Assembly (NCBI GenBank): GCA_902362365.1
Contig: CABIVQ010000011.1
Coordinates: 1-63,713, forward strand
Reading direction: 5' to 3'
Origin: Clostridiaceae bacterium
Lineage (GTDB): Bacteria; Bacillota; Clostridia; Peptostreptococcales; Peptostreptococcaceae
Length of the DNA stretch: 63,713 nt
Of this stretch, positions 46,320-55,667 are shown in pieces. The first letter of the stretch is position 1, and every line of letters begins with the position of its first letter. Position numbers and translations under genes: made by a program. A model generated the notes under the pieces. The model was not told where the DNA came from. It made no database searches and worked only from the letters and a program-made list of their open reading frames with translations.

Positions 46320-46470
46320 AGTGTTTTTAAGTAGGATATTAGGTGGTTGGAGCTCAGTGAAATATTTATTTTTCATACATGAAGCTAAAAAGATGCTGCA
46401 AATGGATGAAAAATAAATATTTTCACCTTCGCTCTGGCTTCCGAGCTTTGTTTACTTAAGAACACTTTAT
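46320..46470. repeat. Long palindromic element C (between convergent pyrE and LysR gene)
   Basis: Outer arms AGTGTTTTTAAGTA (46320-46333) and TACTTAAGAACACT (46453-46466) pair with one mismatch. AGCTC (46351-46355) pairs with GAGCT. The inner arms 46357-46376 and 46406-46426 pair over ~20 bp. Read on the minus strand, the apex is CCATTTGCAGCATC, the left shoulder is GCGAAGGTGAAAAT and the right shoulder is TTTCACTGAGCTCC. These align with element A (CCATTTGCAGAAT, ACGAAGGGGAGAAAAT, TCTCACCGAGCTGCC), although the stems differ. Confidence 0.85.
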
Positions 46471-46486
46471 TTTTTTGTGGGAAAAT

Positions 46487-47386
46487 TTAATATAATGATG
46501 TTGCGTATAATTTTAATTCTCTTAGGAAGAGTTGTGTTATGTCTGAGGTATTTACGTCTTTAGGTAGTATATAGGAGAAGTTTCTGGTGAATGTATTGTC
46601 TAATTCTATTACTGAAACTTCATTATTTTCTACTGCTGGATAAGCTATAAATTTTGATATTATACTTATTCCAAGTCCGTTTTTTACTGATTCTTTTACG
46701 GCATAGTTGCTTCCAACTATCATTATATTTTTAGGCAATATTTTATATTTACTTAAGAATAAGTCTAAGTATTCTCTAGTGCCTGAACCATTTTCTCTTA
46801 GTATCCATTTTTGGTCTTGAAGACTGCTAAATGAAAAATCTTCTGTATACAAGCGTGGATTATAAGGTAAGACTAAGGCTAACTTGTCTTTTAAAAAATA
46901 CCCTTTGTTAAAGTTTGAATCATTTAAGTTACCTTCAATTAATCCTATATCTAATATAAAGTTTCTTATATCAGCACACACCGATGATGTATTTTCTATA
47001 AAAATCTCAACATTTATATCTGGATACTTTTCTGAGAATATAGATAGAAATTTAGGTAAAATATAATCTCCAATAGTAGAACTAGCTCCTATCTTTATAG
47101 TTCCAGTGATTGTATTAGAATTATTACTAATTTCTCTATATGTTATATCCATTAAATTTAGGATTTCTTTTGCCCTTCTATATAATGTATAACCTTTTTC
47201 TGTGATGAAAATATTTTTTTGTTTAATAGATCTATTAATTAAAGTTGTACCAAAATAATTTTCTAAGTTTTTGATATGAGTACTAACTGTGGGTTGAGAT
47301 AAATTAAGATGATTTCCTGCCTTTGTAAAATTTTTAAATTCAACTACTGAAATAAATGTTTTTAATTCTTCAAACAAATTTAACAA
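46487..47386 (-). CDS. LysR-family transcriptional regulator
   Basis: 299 aa, the usual LysR length. The N-terminal winged HTH (FKNFTKAGNHLNLSQPTVST, ~17-36) is followed by a periplasmic-binding-like effector domain (IKIGASSTIGDYILP). It diverges from the yeiH-like gene, which is the common regulator-target arrangement for this transporter family. The gap (47387-47599) holds repeated ATGATTATTATA segments that could be binding sites. Confidence 0.93.
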   Translation of the reverse strand: MLNLFEELKTFISVVEFKNFTKAGNHLNLSQPTVSTHIKNLENYFGTTLINRSIKQKNIFITEKGYTLYRRAKEILNLMDITYREISNNSNTITGTIKIGASSTIGDYILPKFLSIFSEKYPDINVEIFIENTSSVCADIRNFILDIGLIEGNLNDSNFNKGYFLKDKLALVLPYNPRLYTEDFSFSSLQDQKWILRENGSGTREYLDLFLSKYKILPKNIMIVGSNYAVKESVKNGLGISIISKFIAYPAVENNEVSVIELDNTFTRNFSYILPKDVNTSDITQLFLRELKLYATSLY

Positions 47387-47599
47387 CTCCTATTATAATT
47401 TTATATATGTAAACTTAATTGAAATTAGATCTGTATAAAAAGTATTTACAATTATAAGTATATAACAATCATAAAAAAAATCAATGATTATTATTATATA
47501 TATTCATTTTACTTATGATTATTATAAATATATACTATAAATATAAATAAGATTTATACAAAAAATATAAATGCAACTTATATAGAAAGGACAGATTAT
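47387..47599. promoter_or_regulatory. Divergent control region of the LysR and YeiH genes
   Basis: 213 bp of very AT-rich sequence. ATGATTATTATTATA and ATGATTATTATAAATA recur ~40 bp apart, and an opposing CAATCATAAA lies nearby. Such repeats in a divergent LysR intergenic region are candidate operators. No operator is proven. Confidence 0.4.
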
Positions 47600-48628
47600 A
47601 TGACTAGACAGTATAAAGATTTTACCAAAATTATAAAAGATATAATACCAGGTTTTGTGGTAGCAATTTTAGTAGCTGGATTAAGCATGTTACTTGCTAA
47701 ATTTATTCCAAAACTTGGTGCAGCATCAATAGCTATATTTTTAGGGATGTTTGTAGGTAACGTATTTTTAAATCAAGAAATATTTCAAAAAGGATATAAA
47801 TTCTCTGAAACGGACTTATTATCATATTCAATAGTATTATTAGGAGCAACATTAAGTATATCAACTATATCAGAAATAGGAATTTCGGGGGTTATATTTA
47901 TAGTCTTACAAATGACAATAACTATAATAGGAGCCTTATATATAGGAAAAAAATTAGGATTTTCGGAAAACTTTCGATATATGATGGCTAGTGGGAATGC
48001 AGTTTGTGGTTCTTCTGCAATTGCAGCGACTGCACCAGTTATTGAAGCTGATGATAAAGAAAAAGGAATTGCCATAACAATCGTTAATGTTACAGGAATT
48101 GTTTTAATGTTCTTACTTCCGGTGATTACACAGTTTTTATACAATCATGATCTTACTCAAACTTCAGCTATGATAGGAGGAACATTGCAATCTGTAGGTC
48201 AAGTTGTAGCTAGTGGAGCGATGGTAAGTGAACACACTAAAGACCTATCTACTATATTTAAAATAGTACGTATAATATTTTTAGTAGTTGTAGTATTTGT
48301 ATTAGGACACTTAAAGCATAAATCTAATAAAGAAATATTGGAAGAGGAAGTAACTGATATTGAAAAGGGAAAAATAAAAGTACCATGGTATGTAATAGGA
48401 TTTTTTATAACATGTGCTTTATTTTCTTTAAATATAATTACTCCAAATGTATCTATGATATGTAAGGAACTAAGCAATAAATTTGAAATAATAGCTTTAG
48501 CAGCAATTGGTCTAAGAGTAAATGTAAAAGATTTAATTAAGCAAGGAAAATCAGTGTCATTATATGGTTTATTTGTAGGTATATTACAGATAATTTCTGC
48601 AATAATGCTGATCGGAATATTATTATAA
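47600..48628 (+). CDS. YeiH/UPF0324 family membrane protein (putative sulfate-family exporter)
   Basis: 342 aa, AGAAAGGA before the ATG. About ten hydrophobic segments. The conserved MASGNAVCGSSAIAATAPVI stretch (~131-150) and GGTLQSVGQVVASG mark the UPF0324/YeiH family. Its transported compound is not well established; relatives have been linked to sulfite, sulfate or other small anions. Divergent from a LysR gene that likely controls it. Confidence 0.88.
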   Translation: MTRQYKDFTKIIKDIIPGFVVAILVAGLSMLLAKFIPKLGAASIAIFLGMFVGNVFLNQEIFQKGYKFSETDLLSYSIVLLGATLSISTISEIGISGVIFIVLQMTITIIGALYIGKKLGFSENFRYMMASGNAVCGSSAIAATAPVIEADDKEKGIAITIVNVTGIVLMFLLPVITQFLYNHDLTQTSAMIGGTLQSVGQVVASGAMVSEHTKDLSTIFKIVRIIFLVVVVFVLGHLKHKSNKEILEEEVTDIEKGKIKVPWYVIGFFITCALFSLNIITPNVSMICKELSNKFEIIALAAIGLRVNVKDLIKQGKSVSLYGLFVGILQIISAIMLIGILL

Positions 48629-48681
48629 AAATATATTTAATGCAAATATTAATGATATACTTTTTTATTCAATAGTGTTAT

Positions 48682-48738
48682 AATATTATTCCTTTATCGT
48701 TTTACTTATATTATAAAATAATAGAGGAATAATATATT
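48682..48738. repeat. Inverted repeat in the cdd leader
   Basis: AATATTATTCCT (48682-48693) pairs with AGGAATAATATATT (from 48725) across ~30 bp. TATAAT at 48679-48684 could be the -10 of the cdd promoter, placing the hairpin at the 5' end of the transcript. Confidence 0.45.
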
Positions 48739-48765
48739 ATTAAATAGAAAGGTTAGGTTGAATTT

Positions 48766-49182
48766 ATGATAGATGCAAAATTACTAGTTGAAAAAGCTTT
48801 TGAAGCTCAAAAATTTGCTTATACACCATACTCTAATTTTAATGTTGGAGCAGCACTACTTGGTACAAATGGTAAAATATATCAAGGTTGCAACGTAGAG
48901 AATGCAGCTTATACACCAACAAATTGTGCAGAAAGAACTGCATTTTTTAAAGCTATTTCTGAGGGACAACGTACATTTTCAGCAATAGCTATAGTTGGAA
49001 ATAAAGCTGATTCTGAAGAATATGATTACTGTGCGCCTTGTGCCGTATGTAGACAGGTTATGGCTGAATTCTGTGATCTTAAGGAATTTAAAATTTATCT
49101 AGCTAGAAGTAAAGATGATTATAAAGAATATACTCTAGGAGAACTTCTTCCGTTAGCATTTACAGGAGCAAATTTAAAATAA
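48766..49182 (+). CDS. cdd: Cytidine deaminase
   Basis: 138 aa, GAAAGGTTAGG before the ATG. It deaminates (deoxy)cytidine to (deoxy)uridine in salvage. Zinc motifs NCAERTAFFKA (Cys and catalytic Glu, ~52-62) and PCAVCRQVMAEF (~89) are complete, as in homotetrameric T-CDA. Convergent with two deoxynucleoside kinases. Confidence 0.95.
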   Translation: MIDAKLLVEKAFEAQKFAYTPYSNFNVGAALLGTNGKIYQGCNVENAAYTPTNCAERTAFFKAISEGQRTFSAIAIVGNKADSEEYDYCAPCAVCRQVMAEFCDLKEFKIYLARSKDDYKEYTLGELLPLAFTGANLK

Positions 49183-49190
49183 ATTAAAAT

Positions 49191-49220
49191 AGGAATGTAG
49201 ATATCTACATTCCTAATATT
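49191..49220. terminator. Bidirectional terminator between cdd and dck
   Basis: AGGAATGTAGATATCTACATTCCT (49191-49214) is a 24-bp perfect palindrome with A- and T-rich flanks. It overlaps the dck stop codon (49205-49207) and starts 8 bp after the cdd stop. Confidence 0.8.
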
Positions 49221-49858
49221 TTTCTTATTTCATCACATAACATATCAAGATGTTCTGGGTTATTTACTAAATCAACCTCATTTATATTTACATATAAAAC
49301 AGGTGATTGATCATATTCAGATATCCATTTTTCATATCTATTATGAAGGTTTTTCCAATAATCTAAATCAACAGTTTTCTCCATCTCACGTCCTCTAAGG
49401 TTTATTCTGTTAATTATAGTGTCGATAGAACCATCTAAATATATCATTAAATCAGGTTTTTTTAGATAAGGAACCATATCGTTGAATAAATCTCTATAAG
49501 TTATATAATCTCTTTTTGTCATTTTTCCGTTATCATATAAGTTTCTAGCGAATATCTCTACATCTTCGTATATACTTCTATCTTGAATATTATTTAGTCC
49601 ATTAGCATGGATTTCTTTTTGTTGCTTGAATCTTTGAGCTAAGAAATAAAGTTGTAAATGGAATCCCCATTTCTCTTGGTCAGCATAGAAATCTTCTAAG
49701 TATGGATTTCCATCAACTTTCTCAAAATGAGTTTCAAACCCAAGTTTATTTCCAACTAATGTTGTTAAAGTTGATTTACCAGCACCTACATTACCGGCCA
49801 CAGTTATAAATAAATCTCTACTAGCAGGTGTATTACTTTGGTTTACTAGTTTAAACAT
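49205..49858 (-). CDS. dck: Deoxynucleoside kinase, deoxycytidine/deoxyadenosine kinase type
   Basis: 217 aa. Walker A GNVGAGKSTLTT (~22), the dCK-like FEKVDGNPYLEDFYAD block, FHLQLYFLAQRFKQQK, and QDRSIYEDVEIF with the catalytic ERS-type region; lid INLRGREMEK. It resembles B. subtilis YaaF. It phosphorylates salvaged deoxynucleosides. It sits 1 bp after its paralog dgk on the minus strand. Confidence 0.88.
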   Translation of the reverse strand: MFKLVNQSNTPASRDLFITVAGNVGAGKSTLTTLVGNKLGFETHFEKVDGNPYLEDFYADQEKWGFHLQLYFLAQRFKQQKEIHANGLNNIQDRSIYEDVEIFARNLYDNGKMTKRDYITYRDLFNDMVPYLKKPDLMIYLDGSIDTIINRINLRGREMEKTVDLDYWKNLHNRYEKWISEYDQSPVLYVNINEVDLVNNPEHLDMLCDEIRKILGM

Positions 49859-49859
49859 T

Positions 49860-50513
49860 TTATTGTCCTCCTAAAGTTGTCATGGCTTCTTTTACTTTGT
49901 TTATTATAAATTGTCTATCATTATCGTTATTTAAGAAATCTAAATTAGAGTTATCTATTTCTATAATAATAGGCTCTTTACCCATAAAATTATGCTTTAT
50001 CGATAATGGATTAAAGTAATATTTATATTCCGTTCCTAATTCTTCAATATAATTTCTATCCATTTGTCTTTCGAAACTTCTATCTCTCATAGCTATTCTC
50101 TTCATTAAAACATCGGTACTAGAGTTTAAATACACTATGATATCTGGTTGAGGTAAATCATTTACAAAAGTATTATAAACTTGTTTGTATCTATGAAATT
50201 GCATTTTATCAAGTGTTAAACCAGCAAATATAAGATTTTTTATTATATGGTAATCACTAACAACTCCGTTACCTTTTGACAATAGATTTTTTTCAGTGTC
50301 TTCTAATTGTTTTACTCTATTAAATAGAAAAAATGCTTCAGTTTGTAAAGCATAGCCTTTTATATCTGTATAGAATTTTGATAAAAACGGATTTTCTTCA
50401 ACTATCTCCCTAAGAAGAGTATAATTAAAGTACTCATTAAGTATTGTTGCAAGGGTAGTTTTTCCTACTCCTATTGGACCTTCTATAGCAATAAAAATAC
50501 CTCTTTCGTTCAT
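49860..50513 (-). CDS. dgk: Deoxynucleoside kinase, deoxyguanosine kinase type
   Basis: 217 aa. Walker A EGPIGVGKTTLA (~10), EENPFLSKFYTD, TEAFFLFNRVKQLE, and SDYHIIKNLIFAGLTL, which resembles the B. subtilis YaaG (dGK) motif in place of DRS. First gene of the dgk-dck pair. The split of substrates between the paralogs is inferred from B. subtilis. Confidence 0.86.
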   Translation of the reverse strand: MNERGIFIAIEGPIGVGKTTLATILNEYFNYTLLREIVEENPFLSKFYTDIKGYALQTEAFFLFNRVKQLEDTEKNLLSKGNGVVSDYHIIKNLIFAGLTLDKMQFHRYKQVYNTFVNDLPQPDIIVYLNSSTDVLMKRIAMRDRSFERQMDRNYIEELGTEYKYYFNPLSIKHNFMGKEPIIIEIDNSNLDFLNNDNDRQFIINKVKEAMTTLGGQ

Positions 50514-50693
50514 ATAAGTTCACCTTCTACTAATTAATGTCCTATGTATTTTATCAAAAAAGTTTTATTATTTCTACTCTAGACATTTTAAAACAAATTT
50601 GCATAGAAGAAAAAGTTTATTTAAATTGACAATATTATGGGTAAATTAAAGTTATAAAATAGAACTAATTATAAGAATAAGGAGATTTTAAAT

Positions 50694-51569
50694 ATGAAAG
50701 TGTACGAAAAAAATAATTCGGTTATATTAGAAGGAATAACAGATTTTGATCCTAAGCATATATTTGAGTGTGGGCAATGCTTTAGATGGCATAAGCAAGA
50801 AGATGATTCTTACACAGGAGTTGCAAAAGGAAAAATATTAAATGTAAAAAGAGAAGGAGATATTGTTTATTTAAATAATACTAATTTAGAGGAGTTTAAT
50901 AATATTTGGTTTGATTATTTTGATTTAGGTAGAGATTATACAGAAATAAAGAATACTTTAAAAAGTATGGATGAATATTTAGATAAGGCAAGTGATTTTG
51001 GATGGGGAATAAGAATTTTACAACAAGATGGATGGGAAATGCTTATATCATTTATTATTTCATCAAATAATAGGATACCTATGATTCAAAAAGCTATAGA
51101 AAATTTATCTAAGAAATTTGGAAAATATATAGGAGAGTATAACGGAAAAGAATACTATTCATTCCCGACACCAGAAGAATTAAATAAGGCTTCACAAGAG
51201 GATATAAGAGCTTGTCAAACTGGATTTAGAGATAAGTATATAAAGAGTACAACTGAGTCAATAGTTAATAATAAAGATGATGTTCGTAGGTATACTAATT
51301 TAAGTACAGAGGAGTGCTTAAAAGAACTTTTAAAATTTAATGGAGTAGGACCTAAGGTTGGTGATTGCATAGCTTTATTTGGAATGAAGAAATATGATAC
51401 ATTCCCAGTTGATGTTTGGGTTAAAAGAGTAATGCAAGAATTTTACGTAAATGAGGATATGAGTTTGCCAAAAATAAGAGCGTATGCTATAGATAAATTT
51501 GGAGATCTAGCAGGTTTTGCACAACAATATTTATTCTATTATGCAAGGGAATTAGGTATAGGAAGATAG
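50694..51569 (+). CDS. ogg: 8-oxoguanine DNA glycosylase (OGG1-like)
   Basis: 291 aa, AAGGAGA before the ATG. It removes 8-oxoG and nicks the strand. The N-terminal OGG domain (ECGQCFRWHKQEDDSYTGVA) is followed by the HhH-GPD core: hairpin LLKFNGVGPKVGDCIALFG with the catalytic Lys in PKVGDC, and the catalytic Asp in FPVDVWVKRV. OGG1-type rather than MutM. In the same direction as cls, 17 bp apart. Confidence 0.93.
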   Translation: MKVYEKNNSVILEGITDFDPKHIFECGQCFRWHKQEDDSYTGVAKGKILNVKREGDIVYLNNTNLEEFNNIWFDYFDLGRDYTEIKNTLKSMDEYLDKASDFGWGIRILQQDGWEMLISFIISSNNRIPMIQKAIENLSKKFGKYIGEYNGKEYYSFPTPEELNKASQEDIRACQTGFRDKYIKSTTESIVNNKDDVRRYTNLSTEECLKELLKFNGVGPKVGDCIALFGMKKYDTFPVDVWVKRVMQEFYVNEDMSLPKIRAYAIDKFGDLAGFAQQYLFYYARELGIGR

Positions 51570-51586
51570 TTCAATAGGGAGGGAAT

Positions 51587-53077
51587 ATGAATATCGTACA
51601 GGGTTTAATATTAGGATTTTTAGCCTTATCCTATATATCAGGGACCATAGTAGCAATGACTATATTACTTGAGAATAGAGATCCTTCTAGAACTGTCACA
51701 TGGTTATTAATATTTATTTTACTTCCAGGAGTAGGGTTAATTATTTATGCTGTTTTTGGAAGAAATTTAAGAAAAATAAAAATATTTAAGACTCAAGAAT
51801 TAGCAAGTAATATGAAGGAAGAAAAACTTTTTCGAAATTTAGATGAAATAAATAATTTAATTAGATTAGAGCAAGACACAATAAGTGTAAGTAAGTTACT
51901 AAAAGATAATGAAGAAGATAATATCAAGTTAAAAATAATAAGTTTACTATTAAATACAGGTATGTTTCCTTTTACTACAAATAATAAAGTTGATATATTT
52001 GTGGATGGGAATGAAAAGTTTGAGCGTCTTATTAAAGATATAGAAAATGCAAAAGATCATATACATTTAGAGTACTTTATAATAAAAGATAGTGATATAG
52101 GACAAAAGATAAAGAACTTATTAATTAAAAAATCTAAGGAAAATGTAAAAATAAAAATACTGTATGATGATGTTGGCTGTTGGAGATTTTGGTTTCACAG
52201 AGAATTTTTTAATGAAATGAAGTCTCATGGAATAGAGATAGTACCTTTTTTACCGACAAAATTTCCTATAATAGGAGGGAAATTGAATTATAGAAATCAC
52301 AGAAAGATTGTTGTCATAGATGGGCGTGTAGGTTATACGGGTGGCATAAATATAGGTGATGAATATATGGGTAAAGATAAAAAGTTTGGATATTGGAGAG
52401 ATACTCATATTAGAATAGAAGGAACTTCTGTATATATGTTACAAATGACCTTTTTAATAGATTGGTATTACAACACAAAAGAAGTTTTGTTGAATACAAA
52501 TTATTTTCCTAGGTTAAATAATTTTGGAAATTCAATGATACAGGTAGTAGCAAGTGGACCAGATAGTGACTGGGAAGCAATACATTATGCTTATTTTTTA
52601 GCTATATGTCAGGCTAAAAAAAGTATATATATTGAAACACCTTATTTTATACCAGATGAAAGTATATTAAGGGCTTTAAAAAGTGCGGCTTTAAGTGGGG
52701 TTGATGTAAGAATTATATTCCCTAAGATAGCTGACCATAAAATAGTTAATATAGCTTCTTATTCTTACTTTGATGACATATTAAAGTCAGGAGGAAGAGT
52801 ATATCTATATGAAAAAGGATTCATACATTCTAAGGTCATTATAATAGATAATTCCATAGCTTCTACTGGATCTGCTAATATGGATTTAAGAAGCTTTATG
52901 TTAAATTTTGAAATAAATGCATTTATATATGATAGAAAAGTGATAGATTTAATGAAGGAAGATTTTTTTGAAGATATGAAAAATAGTAAAGAAATTAATA
53001 AAGATGAGTTTAAAAATAGAAGTATAGTTCAAAAATCTAAGGAATCTGTAGCTAGATTATTTTCGCCTATTTTATAA
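51587..53077 (+). CDS. cls: Cardiolipin synthase
   Basis: 496 aa, AGGGAGGG before the ATG. Two N-terminal membrane helices (~1-60) precede two phospholipase D HKD motifs: NYRNHRKIVVIDGRVGYTGG (~228) and FIHSKVIIIDNSIASTGSAN (~413). It condenses phosphatidylglycerol to cardiolipin. Standard length. No clear terminator before the groSL leader. Confidence 0.94.
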   Translation: MNIVQGLILGFLALSYISGTIVAMTILLENRDPSRTVTWLLIFILLPGVGLIIYAVFGRNLRKIKIFKTQELASNMKEEKLFRNLDEINNLIRLEQDTISVSKLLKDNEEDNIKLKIISLLLNTGMFPFTTNNKVDIFVDGNEKFERLIKDIENAKDHIHLEYFIIKDSDIGQKIKNLLIKKSKENVKIKILYDDVGCWRFWFHREFFNEMKSHGIEIVPFLPTKFPIIGGKLNYRNHRKIVVIDGRVGYTGGINIGDEYMGKDKKFGYWRDTHIRIEGTSVYMLQMTFLIDWYYNTKEVLLNTNYFPRLNNFGNSMIQVVASGPDSDWEAIHYAYFLAICQAKKSIYIETPYFIPDESILRALKSAALSGVDVRIIFPKIADHKIVNIASYSYFDDILKSGGRVYLYEKGFIHSKVIIIDNSIASTGSANMDLRSFMLNFEINAFIYDRKVIDLMKEDFFEDMKNSKEINKDEFKNRSIVQKSKESVARLFSPIL

Positions 53078-53178
53078 TTTAATAATGTCTTAATAAGGGG
53101 GATTATGTCTAAAATATGACTTTAAAAAAAACTAAAAAGTGTTGAAAATTATAGGTGAGTAGTATATCATAATAATTA

Positions 53179-53205
53179 TTAGCACTCTTAGTTATAGAGT
53201 GATAA
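53179..53205 (+). promoter_or_regulatory. CIRCE operator (HrcA site)
   Basis: TTAGCACTC-N9-GAGTGATAA, one mismatch to the consensus TTAGCACTC-N9-GAGTGCTAA. It lies 63 bp upstream of groS. The HrcA repressor keeps groSL low until heat stress; hrcA is not in the window. Confidence 0.93.
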
Positions 53206-53267
53206 AAACAGATTGATTAGTATTTTTATTATACATATATTATAAAATCATTTAGGAGGGATAAACA

Positions 53268-53552
53268 ATGAAAATAAGACCATTAGCTGACAGAGTTGTC
53301 ATTAAAAAGGTTGAAGCAGAAGAAAAAACTGCAAGTGGTATAGTTTTACCTGGAGCTGCTAAAGAACAACCTCAAATAGCAGAGGTAGTTGAAGTTGGGC
53401 CAGGAGGAATTGTTGATGGAAAAGAGATAAAAATGGAATTAAAGGTTGGAGATAGAGTTATATTCCAAAAATACTCTGGAACTGAAGTTAAAATAGAAGG
53501 GCAAGAATACACAATATTAAGACAAAGTGAAATACTTGCTGTTGTTGAATAA
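53268..53552 (+). CDS. groS: Co-chaperonin GroES
   Basis: 94 aa, TTTAGGAGGG before the ATG. N-terminal MKIRPLADRVVIKKVE and the mobile loop TASGIVLPGAAKEQP are typical. It caps GroEL. Followed by groL after 18 bp under the CIRCE promoter. Confidence 0.97.
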   Translation: MKIRPLADRVVIKKVEAEEKTASGIVLPGAAKEQPQIAEVVEVGPGGIVDGKEIKMELKVGDRVIFQKYSGTEVKIEGQEYTILRQSEILAVVE

Positions 53553-55193
<1,641 letters not shown>

Positions 55194-55223
55194 TAATATG
55201 AGAAAATAATTTTGAATATAGAG

Positions 55224-55265
55224 GCTGTGTACAATATAAATATACATTGTACACAGCTTTTTTAT
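55224..55265 (+). terminator. Terminator after groSL
   Basis: Stem GCTGTGTACAAT / ATTGTACACAGC with an 8-10-nt loop and T6 run, 30 bp after the groL stop. Confidence 0.92.
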
Positions 55266-55481
55266 ATACTAAGAGATTATAAATTATATTTCTAATGACT
55301 AACTTATAATTTGAATTGTTAAGCTTAAAAGTGATTTACTTATGTAGTCAATCGACTAATAAGTAAAGTTTTGATGAAATAACTGAAATGGATTTTTATA
55401 TGAGATATTAATATAAATAAAAAATTTAGATCAAAAAAGTTTGAAAATTCAGTATTGATATATAATATAGAAATAAAGTTG

Positions 55482-55537
55482 TTGAAATTTTAACATAGAT
55501 ATGTTAGTATACTAATATAACAAGGAAAACGTATTTT
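55482..55537 (+). promoter_or_regulatory. Sugar-locus promoter P1 with operator
   Basis: TTGAAA (55482-55487), 17-bp spacer, TAGTAT (55505-55510). Immediately downstream is the 12-bp AAAACGTATTTT (55526-55537), close to the AAAACGTTATCC of P2 and P3. The -10 region also forms the palindrome TTAGTATACTAA (55504-55515). The operator position just after the expected start suggests LacI-type repression. The remaining 130 bp up to the gene and 55266-55480 hold nothing else I can name. Confidence 0.7.
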
Positions 55538-55667
55538 AAGAAGGGTTTATATAGTAAAAAGGGTTTGATGTCGTAAAAAAACTTACAATTAGATTTTATG
55601 TCGAATATCAAAATGAGTAGTTTTGGTTAATAATATAACAATTAAAATCAAGAATAGGGGGAAGTGT

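Noticed and set aside
53105..53119. A 4-codon ORF (MSKI) after a strong AAGGGGGA site
   Set aside because: Too short to support as a gene; possibly a chance G-rich site in the cls-groS gap.
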